Assembly: GCF_001274725.1 (NCBI RefSeq)
Contig: NZ_LGUF01000007.1
Span: forward strand, 3,830,090-3,894,089
From: Sporosarcina globispora
GTDB taxonomy: Bacteria > Bacillota > Bacilli > Bacillales > Cytobacillaceae
Direction: 5' to 3'
Length of the DNA stretch: 64,000 bases
In this document: positions 44,962 to 54,340 of the stretch, piece by piece
How the letters are laid out: each line of letters opens with the position of its first letter
Numbering within the stretch: the stretch's first letter is position 1
The notes under the pieces: generated by a model
What the model was told of the DNA's origin: nothing
Database searches by the model: none
Seen by the model: the letters and a program-made list of their open reading frames with translations, nothing else
Translations under genes and position numbers: made by a program

Positions 44962-45258
44962 GGTTCTGGTGCAAATACTTGAAGAAAATATAAAAAAGCA
45001 AAAGATTTCTACTGACCCCTGGTCTTAAGCAACTAGTCCAAACAGTTGATGGATAAATTCTTTTTGATTTTGGACAGACTTCTCCATTTGAAGAGTCTGT
45101 CCTTTTTTGATCATGTGCAAAGCCTCTATCCCCGTAATAATTCGTTTGGCAGTCCGTAAGGATTTAATCCAAGCATCGGGCGAATTCGTTTTTTAATAAA
45201 GCGATGAGCCTGCTCCACGATATTGTTGAGATATTTAACTTGCCTTCATCAAAATAAC
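44962..45258 (-). mobile_element. IS6-family insertion sequence remnant
   Basis: An end resembling IS6-family inverted repeats (GGTTCTGGTGCAAAT, from 44962) is followed by the C-terminal part of an IS6-type transposase on the minus strand: YLNNIVEQAHRFIKKRIRPM, then RTAKRIITGIEALHMIKKGQ and a stop at 45025, with frame damage. The N-terminal and catalytic parts are gone. It marks the right side of the amino-sugar cluster. Confidence 0.75.
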
Positions 45259-45314
45259 GAGCCTGCACATACCAAAGAAAGCATACACGAACAAAAGGCA
45301 TTATAAGTAATTAC

Positions 45315-45348
45315 AAAAAGGCTGCCTGGACACTCCAGACAGCCTTTA
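45315..45348. terminator. Terminator of the LTA synthase gene
   Basis: AAAGGCTGTCTGG and CCAGGCAGCCTTTTT pair on the minus strand, five bases past the stop at 45353; the plus strand also has a short T run. Confidence 0.85.
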
Positions 45349-45352
45349 CTAA

Positions 45353-47359
45353 TTATTTATTTGACGGCTCTTTTGTTTCTGCATTTTCCTCAGTTTCTCC
45401 GTTCTCCTTGATTACTTGATTCTTTTCTGCTTTGTAATCGTATTTTGAACGGTCAACCGGTTCGAAGTTTTCCGGTGTGTAGAAGCGGAGAAGGTCTCCA
45501 TTTACTACTTTATCGGATAGCGACAGTTTCTGTACGGCACTTTCCTGAAGCTTTTTCGCTTCTTCAAAACGGCTTTCATCCAGCAGTTCACCAGTAGTTG
45601 AGTCATAGAACTTGCCGTCAACTGATGAAATCGTTGGGCTCATGAAGTCACCGTTACGGAAAGGCACAATATCATCATGCTGTTCTGATAATAAGTCTGT
45701 ACCAAATTGCAGATACTGTTTAGTGTCAATTCCAAGCAAGTGCATTAATGTTGGCATTAGGTCAATTTGACCGCCATATTCATGGTTTACCCCGCCTTCC
45801 ATGCCAGGTACACGGATGAAAAGAGGCACACGCTGAAGACCGGAACTATCGAACGCTGTAATTTCCTTACCAAGCACTTCTTCCATAGCTTTATTGTGAT
45901 TCTTGGAAATACCATAATGGTCACCATACATGACAATCACTGAGTTCTCATACAGGCCGGAAGCCTTCAGCTGTTCAAAGAACTGTTTAAGTGCTTCGTC
46001 AGCATAACGGGCTGTCTGGAAGTAATTATCCACTGATTTGTCCCCTGTTGTATGTGGCTCAATTGTCGCCAGCTCCTGATCCATATTAAACGGATAGTGA
46101 TTCGATACTGTAATAAACTTGGAATAAAAAGGCTGTTCCAGCGACTCCAAATAAGGCATGGATTGTTCAAAGAACGGCTTATCCATTAGACCATAATCAG
46201 CCATATCTTCTGGTTTTAAATCATAATAATTGGCATCAAAAAAGTGTTCATAGCCAAATGATTTATAAATTTCGTTACGGTTCCAGAAACTTCCGGAGTT
46301 ACCGTGGAAGACTGCAGATGTATATCCTTTATCCTTCAGAATTGCTGGCGCAGCATTGTACGTATTCAAGCCTTTTGTTGTAAAAGCAGCGCCCTGAGGC
46401 AATCCATATAGGGAGTTTTCAAGGATAAACTCCGCATCTGATGTTTTCCCTTGTGCAGTCTGATGGAAGAAGTTATCAAAGTACATTGTATTTTCTTCTT
46501 CAATCAGCGAGTTTAAAAACGGCGTTACTTCTTCACCGTGCAGTTCATAATTCATTAAGAATGTCTGAATGGATTCAAGGTGAAGATAGATCACATTCAT
46601 GCCTTCCCCTTTTCCAAAATACTTCGGATTCGGTTCAGCATAATTCGATCTGGTAAAGTTGGTGACTTCGGTTGTATCACTGCTATCCGCCATAACCCTC
46701 TGTGCAGATGCCTTCGTGCTTTGTACTGCATCATAAATCGTATAATTGTACATGCCTAAATACTTAACAATATAGTTGCGGTCAAAACCTCTTGTCAAAA
46801 GCTCTGGGCGGTCTGTTTCTGCCAATCCCAGGTTAGCAAAGGAGATTGCCAGAGACGCATAAATTAAAGCTGCTGCTTTGCGGCGCGGAATATCCTTTGT
46901 TTCAATTTTTACGATTTTAAATAAAAGCAATCCAGCTAGAACGATGAAATCAAGAAAGAAAAAGATGTCAGTCCAATCTAATAATGAACTGATGCTTCTG
47001 CTGACGTCACCAAAGTTCTGTGTCTGCGTCAAGGTTGGCAATGTAATAAAATCATTAAAGAACCGGTAGTACACTACGTTTGCAAACAGCAGAAACGTTA
47101 GCAAGAAATATATAACCATCAAGGCTTTATATTTTCTTTTGCCTTTAAAAAAGAATGCAATTCCTAAAAACAGCAATGAAGACCCAAGCGGGTTAATGAA
47201 TAAAAGGAAATGCTGCAAGGCACTATCAATGCCTAAATTAAATTGTGTCAATTGAGTAATATACGTTTTCATCCAGAGCAGAAATACTGCTAAAAAGAAA
47301 AAGCCTATATATTTATTCAATATATCCTGACTTTTATGAAGTAAAGTATTCAAAATCAT
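45353..47359 (-). CDS. Lipoteichoic acid synthase family protein (LtaS type)
   Basis: A 668-residue membrane enzyme transferring glycerol-phosphate from phosphatidylglycerol to the growing LTA chain. Five N-terminal membrane helices (residues about 15-150) precede an extracellular sulfatase-type domain. The catalytic Thr is in QTAQGKTSDAEFILENSLYG and metal/substrate regions include AVFHGNSGSFWNRNEIYKSF, GLMDKPFFEQSMPYL, and VIVMYGDHYGISKNHNKAM. Length is normal. The C-terminus is Glu/Lys-rich. Bacillus genomes carry several paralogues (LtaS, YfnI, YqgS, YvgJ); which one this is cannot be told. Confidence 0.92.
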   Translation of the reverse strand: MILNTLLHKSQDILNKYIGFFFLAVFLLWMKTYITQLTQFNLGIDSALQHFLLFINPLGSSLLFLGIAFFFKGKRKYKALMVIYFLLTFLLFANVVYYRFFNDFITLPTLTQTQNFGDVSRSISSLLDWTDIFFFLDFIVLAGLLLFKIVKIETKDIPRRKAAALIYASLAISFANLGLAETDRPELLTRGFDRNYIVKYLGMYNYTIYDAVQSTKASAQRVMADSSDTTEVTNFTRSNYAEPNPKYFGKGEGMNVIYLHLESIQTFLMNYELHGEEVTPFLNSLIEEENTMYFDNFFHQTAQGKTSDAEFILENSLYGLPQGAAFTTKGLNTYNAAPAILKDKGYTSAVFHGNSGSFWNRNEIYKSFGYEHFFDANYYDLKPEDMADYGLMDKPFFEQSMPYLESLEQPFYSKFITVSNHYPFNMDQELATIEPHTTGDKSVDNYFQTARYADEALKQFFEQLKASGLYENSVIVMYGDHYGISKNHNKAMEEVLGKEITAFDSSGLQRVPLFIRVPGMEGGVNHEYGGQIDLMPTLMHLLGIDTKQYLQFGTDLLSEQHDDIVPFRNGDFMSPTISSVDGKFYDSTTGELLDESRFEEAKKLQESAVQKLSLSDKVVNGDLLRFYTPENFEPVDRSKYDYKAEKNQVIKENGETEENAETKEPSNK

Positions 47360-48007
47360 ACACCTGCCTTATAGCACATTATTCTAACATATTTCGCTAG
47401 TAATTTAAAAATCTTATGTTGGCAATCAGCCTAATTATTAGTTTACCTGATAAATATTAATAAACTATGAACATCCTAAAAAGCACTGCACAAGAATATA
47501 ACTATACTCGCATTTGCTAAAAAGTCAAGCATGTCCAGATAAAATGCTCTTTAAAGACTTTGGGAAAAGAGTGAGTGCCCTGTCTCCCAGTTCAGGCTGA
47601 CTCCTTGAATATTAATAAAAGCTGCACTTCTATATAGACGAATGAAAAGTCATTTGGTTTCATTTTTTATGTAAAAACTTATAAAACAATAATTTTAGAA
47701 TGATGGAGAAAAATCAGACAACAGCCAATATATATGAAGAATCTAAACAAAATATACTTAAAGGCAGCAATTTTTTATGGTTATTATACAGCAAATAAAC
47801 GAGAATATGGACACTCTCTCCATATGTAATTATTTTAATGGTGACCTCCCCGCTGAGTATAAACATACTGCTTCCCTTTGGATATTTCCTCCAAGACTTC
47901 ATTTTTAAACCTTTTCAGTAAAGAATCTTTGAAAATTGAAAATGTCTGTACAATCATCCAAAGCTCGGCCACTGGTCATTCTGATTGTGAAGAAGAAGAG
48001 AAAGCAC
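47360..48007. other. Non-coding stretch, no gene recognised
   Basis: About 650 bases between ltaS and the terminator at 48008. It is AT-rich. Open frames are short; the longest (47714-47902, minus strand) has no convincing start site and no family resemblance. The part next to 47359 should hold the ltaS promoter, but I cannot point to a clear one. Confidence 0.5.
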
Positions 48008-48036
48008 AAAAAACGCCAGGAAATCTGGCGTTTTTT
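48008..48036. terminator. Strong bidirectional terminator
   Basis: AAAAAACGCCAG and CTGGCGTTTTTT form a perfect stem with a five-base loop and A/T runs on both sides. It lies 77 bases past the tautomerase stop and ends the TRAP-tautomerase unit. Confidence 0.9.
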
Positions 48037-48112
48037 CAGATATTGTGGAGAATTTTAAGTAGAGTTACGTAGAGTAAATGAGCTTTCCCTGAAAAATACA
48101 GTTTAAAGCCCC

Positions 48113-48313
48113 TTAACCTTTTGTCTCCTCTAATCCAGATTTTGTGATTCCGCCAACACCCCAATGTGTCTTAGGCACAGGCTGTACAACAACTCGCACT
48201 TGATCAGCCCTAACATTAAGTGAATTTACAGTTACTTCAGTCAAACTGCCTATCAGATCTTTTAACTGCTCATCTGTCCTTCCTTCCAATAAATGAACTT
48301 GTATAATCGGCAT
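48113..48313 (-). CDS. 4-oxalocrotonate tautomerase family protein
   Basis: A 66-residue tautomerase with the catalytic N-terminal proline (mature PIIQVHLLEGRTDEQ) and the Arg residues around position 40 (RADQVRVVVQPVP). It interconverts 2-hydroxymuconate and 2-oxo-3-hexenedioate (4-oxalocrotonate) type dienols. Its place at the end of the TRAP transporter unit, near the meta-cleavage operon, suggests that it acts on the 2-hydroxymuconate formed after deamination. Start ATG at 48313 after GAGGGG. Terminates at the hairpin 48008-48036. Confidence 0.92.
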   Translation of the reverse strand: MPIIQVHLLEGRTDEQLKDLIGSLTEVTVNSLNVRADQVRVVVQPVPKTHWGVGGITKSGLEETKG

Positions 48314-48334
48314 GTTACCCCTCCACTCTTATCA

Positions 48335-49615
48335 TCAAAATCCAAACCAGGAAGGAATCAATAATGTTGTTTGTTCCCAAAAAGTAATGATCAATAACAC
48401 TGTTATACCCAGAAAAAGCATTGGCATTACTGATTTTACTAACCTTTCAAATTTAACTTCTGCAATTGAAGAGACTATAAATAATCCAGTCCCTACAGGT
48501 GGAGTAAGGAGACCAATCGTGAGGTTAATACATATGATGACTCCGAAGTGAATAGGATCAATTTGGAAGCCAGTAACTAATGGCATAAGAACAGGCACTA
48601 AAATAATTAGAGCTGCGATTCCATCCAAAAACATACCGACCAATAAAAGGAAAAGGTTTACAAGAATTAAAAATACAAAAGGGTTTTCGGATATTGACAA
48701 CATCGAATTTGCAATCAATTGAGGAATTTGCTCGAACGCTATAACCCAGCCGAATATATTCGCCATTGCAATAAGAAATGTCACTGTTGCAGTTCCAACT
48801 ACTGTATTAACGAGAACCGCAGGCAGACTCTTAAGCTTTAATTCTTTGTAGAAAAACAATCCGACTATGAAAGCAACTACACTGGCAATAGCGGCAGATT
48901 CAGTGGCAGTAAATACACCGGTTAATATGCCAAAAGTTATGATCAAAGGGATAAACAATGCAGGCAAAACATCTTTAAAAGCAGACCATATCTGTTTTAC
49001 ACTTGCCTTATTGCTTCTAGGAAAATTCTGTTTATATCCTATGTAAGCAATAAGAGAGATAAAGCCTATTCCATAAATCAGCCCTGGTATAATCCCCGCC
49101 ATGAATAAAGCACCAATGGAAGTTCCTGATAATGTTCCATAAATAATAAAAATCATGCTTGGGGGAATAATCGGAGCGACTATGGAAGAAGCCAGGGTTA
49201 ACGCTGAAGAAAATTCGCGATTATATCCTTCCTTTTCCATTTCCGGCACCATTACCTTACTCATCATCGCTGCCTGGGCATTCGCAGACCCTAGAATGGA
49301 TGCTAAAAACATATTAGCAATCACTGTAACATAAGCTAATCCTCCCCTAACGTGCCCTACCAGCATTCTTGCAAAAACCACTAAACGATTTGTGATTCCG
49401 CCATTATTCATTAATTCCCCTGTCAACATAAACAAAGGAATCGCTAAAAGTCCAAAATTCTCCATCCCTGAATAAAGTCTTTGAGGAGTAGATTCCAGCA
49501 GCACGTAATTCCCCGATACTAAAAAGTAAACGATAGTGGTCATTCCGAGAACCAGTGAGATCGGTATCCCCATTAGCAAAAATACAAAAAATGCGATTCC
49601 TACAAGAAACATCAT
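48335..49615 (-). CDS. dctM: TRAP transporter large membrane subunit (DctM)
   Basis: A 426-residue membrane protein with about 12 hydrophobic segments and TRAP-M motifs (GMENFGLLAIPLFMLTGELM near residue 50; SSIVAPIIPPSMIFIIYGTLSG near 145, given in part; LTIGLLTPPVGTGLFIVSS near 380). It is the ion-coupled translocating subunit. It overlaps dctQ by four bases and works with the DctP-type binding protein upstream. In this neighbourhood the likely substrate is an aromatic carboxylate such as anthranilate. Confidence 0.93.
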   Translation of the reverse strand: MMFLVGIAFFVFLLMGIPISLVLGMTTIVYFLVSGNYVLLESTPQRLYSGMENFGLLAIPLFMLTGELMNNGGITNRLVVFARMLVGHVRGGLAYVTVIANMFLASILGSANAQAAMMSKVMVPEMEKEGYNREFSSALTLASSIVAPIIPPSMIFIIYGTLSGTSIGALFMAGIIPGLIYGIGFISLIAYIGYKQNFPRSNKASVKQIWSAFKDVLPALFIPLIITFGILTGVFTATESAAIASVVAFIVGLFFYKELKLKSLPAVLVNTVVGTATVTFLIAMANIFGWVIAFEQIPQLIANSMLSISENPFVFLILVNLFLLLVGMFLDGIAALIILVPVLMPLVTGFQIDPIHFGVIICINLTIGLLTPPVGTGLFIVSSIAEVKFERLVKSVMPMLFLGITVLLIITFWEQTTLLIPSWFGF

Positions 49616-50088
49616 TTTGCTTCACTCCCCTTTGCTGCATCCAGGAGATTACTAACCAGATGTATGCTTGCAAACAATAATCCGATTGGCAATATTGAGT
49701 AAGGGATCCACATTGGCAGTAAAATTGCACTTGATTTTTGGATGGCAACTGATGGTGAACTAATCCATTTAAAGCAATAAAAAAGGAGAATAGCCATAAA
49801 GATCAGCATCAAGATATGAGCAAGAACTGAAACTGCTTTGTTAATAGTGCTTGGCAGCAGATCCGTCAGCAGAGTTACAGAGGCTTGAGTCTTATATTTT
49901 AGCCCCAAGCTCCCGCCTATGAAAGTAATATAAATCAATAGAAAGATGGATACTTCCCCTGCCCAAAACAATGGAACATTGACTGTTCGGAATATGACAG
50001 CCAAAGAAACTATAACCGCCATTGCAAACATGAGGATAATAGCCAGTTTTTTCTCAAAACTGGCAATCATATTACTTATCTTATTCAC
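49612..50088 (-). CDS. dctQ: TRAP transporter small membrane subunit (DctQ)
   Basis: A 158-residue protein with four membrane helices, the standard DctQ topology; conserved WAGEVSIFLLIYITFIGGSL lies near residue 40 and WIPYSILPIGLLFASIHLVS near 130. It partners DctM (overlap of four bases) and the upstream DctP. Start ATG at 50088. Confidence 0.92.
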   Translation of the reverse strand: MNKISNMIASFEKKLAIILMFAMAVIVSLAVIFRTVNVPLFWAGEVSIFLLIYITFIGGSLGLKYKTQASVTLLTDLLPSTINKAVSVLAHILMLIFMAILLFYCFKWISSPSVAIQKSSAILLPMWIPYSILPIGLLFASIHLVSNLLDAAKGSEAK

Positions 50089-50109
50089 AGATTAACCCCC
50101 TTTTATTGG

Positions 50110-51132
50110 TTACTTACGGAATGTATCCAGGAATTCCTGAATAAGAGGATCGGCAGGCCCAAACTTATTATCAAAATCTTTTATATAAGGCTGGAACAAT
50201 TCATCGTCAATTTCATAAATATTCATTCCTTCGTCGCTTAAAGTTTTTTTGAAATCTTCCTCCTGGGCAGAACGAGTTTCTGCTGAATAATCAGCCGCCG
50301 CTTTAATTGCTTCATCAATGATTTTCTGGTCCTCTTCAGGCATTTTGTCATAAGAAGCCTTGTTAATCATTGCTACAGCAGGCCAAACCATGTGATTTGT
50401 AACCGCTCCGTATTCAACAACTTCGTGATACTTGTTTGTGATGGCTGAATCCAAATCCATATCCATCCCATCGATTACGCCTGTTTGGATAGCTGCATAC
50501 ACTTCAGGAAGCGGCAGGGATTCAGGTGAGGCTCCCAAAGATTTATAAAACTCCTGTAATGGAGGACTAGGCGTTACACGGAATTTCAAACCCTTCATAT
50601 CTTCGGGTTTTAAAACTTCTTTATCTTTAAATAACATGACTCGGCTTCCTGCAAATAAGTAATCAAGCCCCTTTATTCCCTGATCACCCATCGTTGCAAG
50701 AATTTTCTTGGCAATCTCTGTATCACGGGCTTCATTTGCTGCTTGAAGATCCTTAAAGGCATATGGTGCAAACCATGCAGTGAATGCTTCAGCACGCGAA
50801 CTTAAATAAGCAGCCGTAATAAAGCCAAAATCAACTGATCCTGCAGAGATTTGCTGGACCATATCAGCTTCCGTACCTAGTTGGCTCGCTGGGTAAATCT
50901 CTAATTTCATTCTTCCGCCGGAACGGGACTCAAGCTCCTCTTTAAATTTCTCAGCTGCCTTATGCCACATATGGTCAGTGGGCGTGATATGAGCAAGCTT
51001 GAAATTATAGGATGCTCCCTGCTCTGATTTTGAAGAAGACTTAACCGAGACATTTCCGCTGCATGCTGCAGTTGCTAAAACCATAATACTGACTATTAAT
51101 AAAAGCCCTATACTTTTTAATTTCTTCATCAA
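50110..51132 (-). CDS. dctP: TRAP transporter solute-binding lipoprotein (DctP family)
   Basis: A 340-residue binding protein. Lipobox AAC (Cys24) after a signal peptide indicates a membrane-anchored protein, usual for Gram-positive TRAP systems. The DctP-type regions include AHITPTDHMWHKAAEKFKEE, YPASQLGTEADMVQQISAGS, and MKGLKFRVTPSPPLQEFYKS with the Arg that normally contacts the ligand carboxylate. First gene of a dctP-dctQ-dctM-tautomerase unit with a 460-base untranslated gap upstream. An organic or aromatic acid is the expected ligand. Confidence 0.93.
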   Translation of the reverse strand: MMKKLKSIGLLLIVSIMVLATAACSGNVSVKSSSKSEQGASYNFKLAHITPTDHMWHKAAEKFKEELESRSGGRMKLEIYPASQLGTEADMVQQISAGSVDFGFITAAYLSSRAEAFTAWFAPYAFKDLQAANEARDTEIAKKILATMGDQGIKGLDYLFAGSRVMLFKDKEVLKPEDMKGLKFRVTPSPPLQEFYKSLGASPESLPLPEVYAAIQTGVIDGMDMDLDSAITNKYHEVVEYGAVTNHMVWPAVAMINKASYDKMPEEDQKIIDEAIKAAADYSAETRSAQEEDFKKTLSDEGMNIYEIDDELFQPYIKDFDNKFGPADPLIQEFLDTFRK

Positions 51133-51590
51133 TTAACACCCCTTAAAGGATTAATGAAAACCAATCAATTGTAAACGCTATTATTTTTTGTAATTACTAG
51201 GAAACTAGCAAATACCTCTATCACTTCTTCAGCGTCATCTGCTATCCATTTCGCCCGAGACTTTTTATAATTGAAAAAATATTATTGAAAGAAAATTCAA
51301 AATACTTCAAACGCACAGAAATCAAAAACTAACATAAAAACACCATGACTATAAGAAAGTGAAAACTTAGTGTACTGTATGGCGATTTTTTCCACTAAAC
51401 AAGTTCTAATTTCTTTAGGTTAAGAGCTAACCCCTACTTGATATTTTCAGCAAAGGTGGAGAGAGGCTCCATAGAAAATTCAGCAAAAGATGTTAAACTA
51501 TATCTTTTGCTGATTACTATGGGAGTCATTTCTGCTAAAAATGACTTGTACTCTGCAAGAAACATATCAATCAAATTTATTTTTCTATCC
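51133..51590. other. Regulatory gap between the degradation operon and the TRAP unit
   Basis: About 460 bases without a convincing gene; a 45-60 codon minus-strand frame (51434 onward) has no start signal. It should hold the promoter of the TRAP unit. It contains four copies of a TCAGCAAA-like word in alternating orientation (51444, 51480, 51506, 51532), two of which form the hairpin 51480-51513. Confidence 0.5.
51480..51513. promoter_or_regulatory. 12-bp inverted repeat (hairpin) in the TRAP-unit leader region
   Basis: TCAGCAAAAGAT and ATCTTTTGCTGA are perfect 12-base arms around a 10-base loop. No T run follows, so it is either a structural RNA element at the end of the operon message or an operator. 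Confidence 0.55.
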
Positions 51591-52388
51591 CTATTTTCCA
51601 GATTTACAGACCATGGTGACAGATCCCAATTCAGCAAATTGAACGGTAATAGATTCGCCGGGCAAAAAGGAAATGGCTTCGGAAATTGCCCCGCTTAAAA
51701 TAATATCCCCTTTCTTGATCCCTCTTCCAGCATCTCCTAGTTTATTTACTGCCCATGCTACTGAGACTGCAGGGTTTCCCAATACAGCAGCGCTTGATCC
51801 TGTTTGAGCTACAATGCCGTTCTTTGACATCACCATGCCCAGTTGTCCTAATTCAACGGAATCCGGCTTCATCCACTTGCTTCCGAGAATAAAACGTGAT
51901 GATGAACAATTATCTGCAATAACATCTGCTAAAGTAAACTTGAAGTCCAGGTACCTGCTGTCAATAATTTCAATAGCTGGAGCAACATATTTGGTTACTT
52001 TTAAAACATCCTCGGCAGTAACGCTTGTTCCTTGCAGATCTTCACCGATCATAAAGGCAATTTCAGGTTCTGCCTTTGGATGAATGAGTTGATCGAAATC
52101 GATTGGTTCCCATTCGAATCCAAGCATGTCATCAGTCAGAAATCCATAAATCGCTTCATGTACACCCATCATTTGCTGTTTAGCCCTGCTGGTTAAACCG
52201 AGTTTTAAACCCACTCGCCGTGCACCATCTATTTCTCTTCTTTCAATCAGCTTTTCCTGAATCAAATAAGCATCTTCAAAGCTTAATTCGGGTAGTCGAT
52301 CCGTTATTTTCACCACTTCCCGCTGTTCTTTTTCAGCTGAATATAAATATTCCACAATTTCCATGTCTGCACCACTGGTTAATGTCAT
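51591..52388 (-). CDS. 2-oxopent-4-enoate hydratase / 4-oxalocrotonate decarboxylase family protein (copy 1)
   Basis: A 265-residue fumarylacetoacetate-hydrolase-fold enzyme of the MhpD/DmpH/DmpE group. Metal-binding Glu residues are in LIHPKAEPEIAFMIGEDL, and the conserved EIIDSRYLDFKFTLADVIADN region and GIKKGDIILSGAISEAI follow. One of two such paralogues in the operon; one should decarboxylate 4-oxalocrotonate and the other hydrate 2-oxopent-4-enoate. Which is which cannot be decided from sequence by eye. Start ATG at 52388 with GGAGGTG; it follows the aldolase by two bases. Confidence 0.88.
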   Translation of the reverse strand: MTLTSGADMEIVEYLYSAEKEQREVVKITDRLPELSFEDAYLIQEKLIERREIDGARRVGLKLGLTSRAKQQMMGVHEAIYGFLTDDMLGFEWEPIDFDQLIHPKAEPEIAFMIGEDLQGTSVTAEDVLKVTKYVAPAIEIIDSRYLDFKFTLADVIADNCSSSRFILGSKWMKPDSVELGQLGMVMSKNGIVAQTGSSAAVLGNPAVSVAWAVNKLGDAGRGIKKGDIILSGAISEAISFLPGESITVQFAELGSVTMVCKSGK

Positions 52389-52390
52389 TA

Positions 52391-53428
52391 TTACACCTCC
52401 AAGATTCGTGCCTGTGCCAGCTCTGAGGCAACATCTAGAATCATATCCTCCTGGCCACCCACGACTTTTCGTTTTCCCAATTCTATTATTATATCTCTAG
52501 GATCTAATCCAAAGCGCTTCCCTGCCCGTTCTGCGTGCAGCAAAAAGCTCGAGTAAACTCCTGCATATCCCAATACTAAGCTGCCTTTATTAATCTCTTG
52601 CGGTTTCGGAACTAACGGTCCTACCGTGTTTTCAGCAATATCCATCATTTTGTAAAGATCAATACCCGCATTTAAGCCCATCCGGTCCAAGACAGCCAGC
52701 AGCACCTCAGTTTGTGTATTTCCTGCGCCAGCTCCCAGACAGCGGACACTTCCATCGATCCTGGTAGCCCCTTCTTCAATGGCCGCAATTGTATTTGCAA
52801 CAGCAACGGATAAATTATTATGGCCATGAAACCCTACTTCAATATTCAAGGAATCACGAAGTGCAGCAATTCTTTCGCGTACTTGGTGCGGCAAAAGGGC
52901 TCCTGCCGAATCCGTTACGTATACCGCTTGAGCCCCGTAGCTTTCCATTAATTTGGCCTGTTCGACTAATGTTTTAACAGGTGCCATATGGGCCATCATC
53001 AGAAAGCCAAGAGTCTCCATCCCTAACTCACGCGCTGAGCTGATGTGCTGTGCAGATACATCTGCTTCCGTAACATGGGTGGCCACCCTCACAAGACCCG
53101 CTCCTAAAGAATGGACTTGCGTTAATTCACGGCAGGTTCCAATCCCTGGAATAAGCAGCACGGCAATTTTTGCCTGCTTGCATTCATCAACAGCAGCTTC
53201 AATAAGGTTCATTTCATTGACGCGTGACCTTCCATACTGAAGGGTTGAGCCTCCTAGCCCATCCCCATGACTGACTTCAATATAGTGTATCCCTGCATCG
53301 TCCAATTCTTTGACGACCCGCCGGATTTGTTCTTCCGTATATTGATGTGCCACGACATGACTTCCATCTCTCAGACACACTTCTGTTATTTTAATAGGCT
53401 TGTCACTTTTTCGAATCAACTGTATCAC
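52391..53428 (-). CDS. 4-hydroxy-2-oxovalerate aldolase
   Basis: A 345-residue DmpG-type class II aldolase splitting 4-hydroxy-2-oxovalerate into pyruvate and acetaldehyde. The HMGL-like barrel has EVCLRDGSHVVAHQYTEEQI (metal Asp and general-base His) near residue 20 and the metal ligands HGHNN near residue 200, with VTDSAGALLP near 175. It directly follows the acylating acetaldehyde dehydrogenase gene; the two proteins normally form a complex that channels acetaldehyde. Start ATG at 53428. Confidence 0.95.
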   Translation of the reverse strand: MIQLIRKSDKPIKITEVCLRDGSHVVAHQYTEEQIRRVVKELDDAGIHYIEVSHGDGLGGSTLQYGRSRVNEMNLIEAAVDECKQAKIAVLLIPGIGTCRELTQVHSLGAGLVRVATHVTEADVSAQHISSARELGMETLGFLMMAHMAPVKTLVEQAKLMESYGAQAVYVTDSAGALLPHQVRERIAALRDSLNIEVGFHGHNNLSVAVANTIAAIEEGATRIDGSVRCLGAGAGNTQTEVLLAVLDRMGLNAGIDLYKMMDIAENTVGPLVPKPQEINKGSLVLGYAGVYSSFLLHAERAGKRFGLDPRDIIIELGKRKVVGGQEDMILDVASELAQARILEV

Positions 53429-53437
53429 CTTGCCTTT

Positions 53438-54325
53438 CTATCGAACACTTTTTGCTTTCTGGTCCAGTAAACTCCTGGCAAACTCTTCTGCAACACGAGT
53501 TGCGGAAGCAGTCATAATATCGAGATTGCCTGCGTAAATAGGGAAATAATCGCCAGCACCCTCTACTTCTATAAATACCGTGACACGATTTTCATCAAAT
53601 AATGGCTTTTGCTTTAAACGATATCCTGGCACATATTCCTTTACCGTTTCGACCATTTCGCCAATCGACCGAAGGATTGCTTCCTGATCCATATTCCTGA
53701 CTTCACAGTAAATGGTATCCCGCATTAGAATAGGCGGTTCTGCAGGATTCAGGATGATGATGGCCTTCCCCTCGTCAGCCCCTCCAGCTTCCTCCATGCC
53801 TCTTTTGGTGGTGATTGTAAATTCATCGATGTTTGCCCGTGTTCCCGGACCCGCACTTCTGCTGGAAATGGTTGCAACGATTTCGGCATAAGCCACATCC
53901 GCTACACGGTTAATTGCATGAACAATTGGGATTGTTGCTTGCCCTCCGCAGGTTATCAGGTTCACATTTAACTCTCCAATGTGAGCATGCGCATCTACAG
54001 CTGGACTAACAAACGGACCAACGGCAGCTGGAGTCAAATCAATTGCGATTTTTCCTAGGTCTTTTAGTACTTTCGCATTTCTTATATGTGCTTTCGCTGA
54101 GGTTGCATCAAAAACGATCTCAGCTAAATCAGGGTTTTCAATTAATGCTTGGATGCCATTTGAGAAGACTTGGCAGCCTCTTTCTGCTGCCCGTTTTAAA
54201 CCATCAGATTCCGGGTCAATTCCGATCATTGCTGAAAGTTCTATTAGGCCACTTCTTACAAGCTTATACATAAGATCCGTGCCTATGTTTCCTGAACCAA
54301 TAATCGCCGCTTTGATTTTAGCCAA
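53438..54325 (-). CDS. Acetaldehyde dehydrogenase (acylating)
   Basis: A 295-residue DmpF-type enzyme oxidising acetaldehyde to acetyl-CoA with NAD+. Rossmann motif GSGNIGTDL at residues 10-18, catalytic Cys126 in [13 protein letters not shown], and the family stretch [17 protein letters not shown] near residue 150. Length normal. Nine bases upstream of the aldolase gene, completing the end of the meta-cleavage pathway. Start ATG at 54325. Confidence 0.96.
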   Translation of the reverse strand: MAKIKAAIIGSGNIGTDLMYKLVRSGLIELSAMIGIDPESDGLKRAAERGCQVFSNGIQALIENPDLAEIVFDATSAKAHIRNAKVLKDLGKIAIDLTPAAVGPFVSPAVDAHAHIGELNVNLITCGGQATIPIVHAINRVADVAYAEIVATISSRSAGPGTRANIDEFTITTKRGMEEAGGADEGKAIIILNPAEPPILMRDTIYCEVRNMDQEAILRSIGEMVETVKEYVPGYRLKQKPLFDENRVTVFIEVEGAGDYFPIYAGNLDIMTASATRVAEEFARSLLDQKAKSVR

Positions 54326-54340
54326 ACTTTACACCCCTCA

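Noticed and set aside
47714..47902. Small minus-strand gene in the gap after ltaS
   Set aside because: No proper ribosome binding site, no family resemblance, and AT-driven composition.
47920..48072. Basic plus-strand peptide (rich in KKK/RK) before the terminator at 48008
   Set aside because: It reads through the terminator hairpin and lacks a ribosome binding site.
51434..51637. Small minus-strand gene following the hydratase gene
   Set aside because: Its upstream part overlaps the end of the hydratase gene in another frame and its body is explained by the inverted TCAGCAAA repeats; no start signal.
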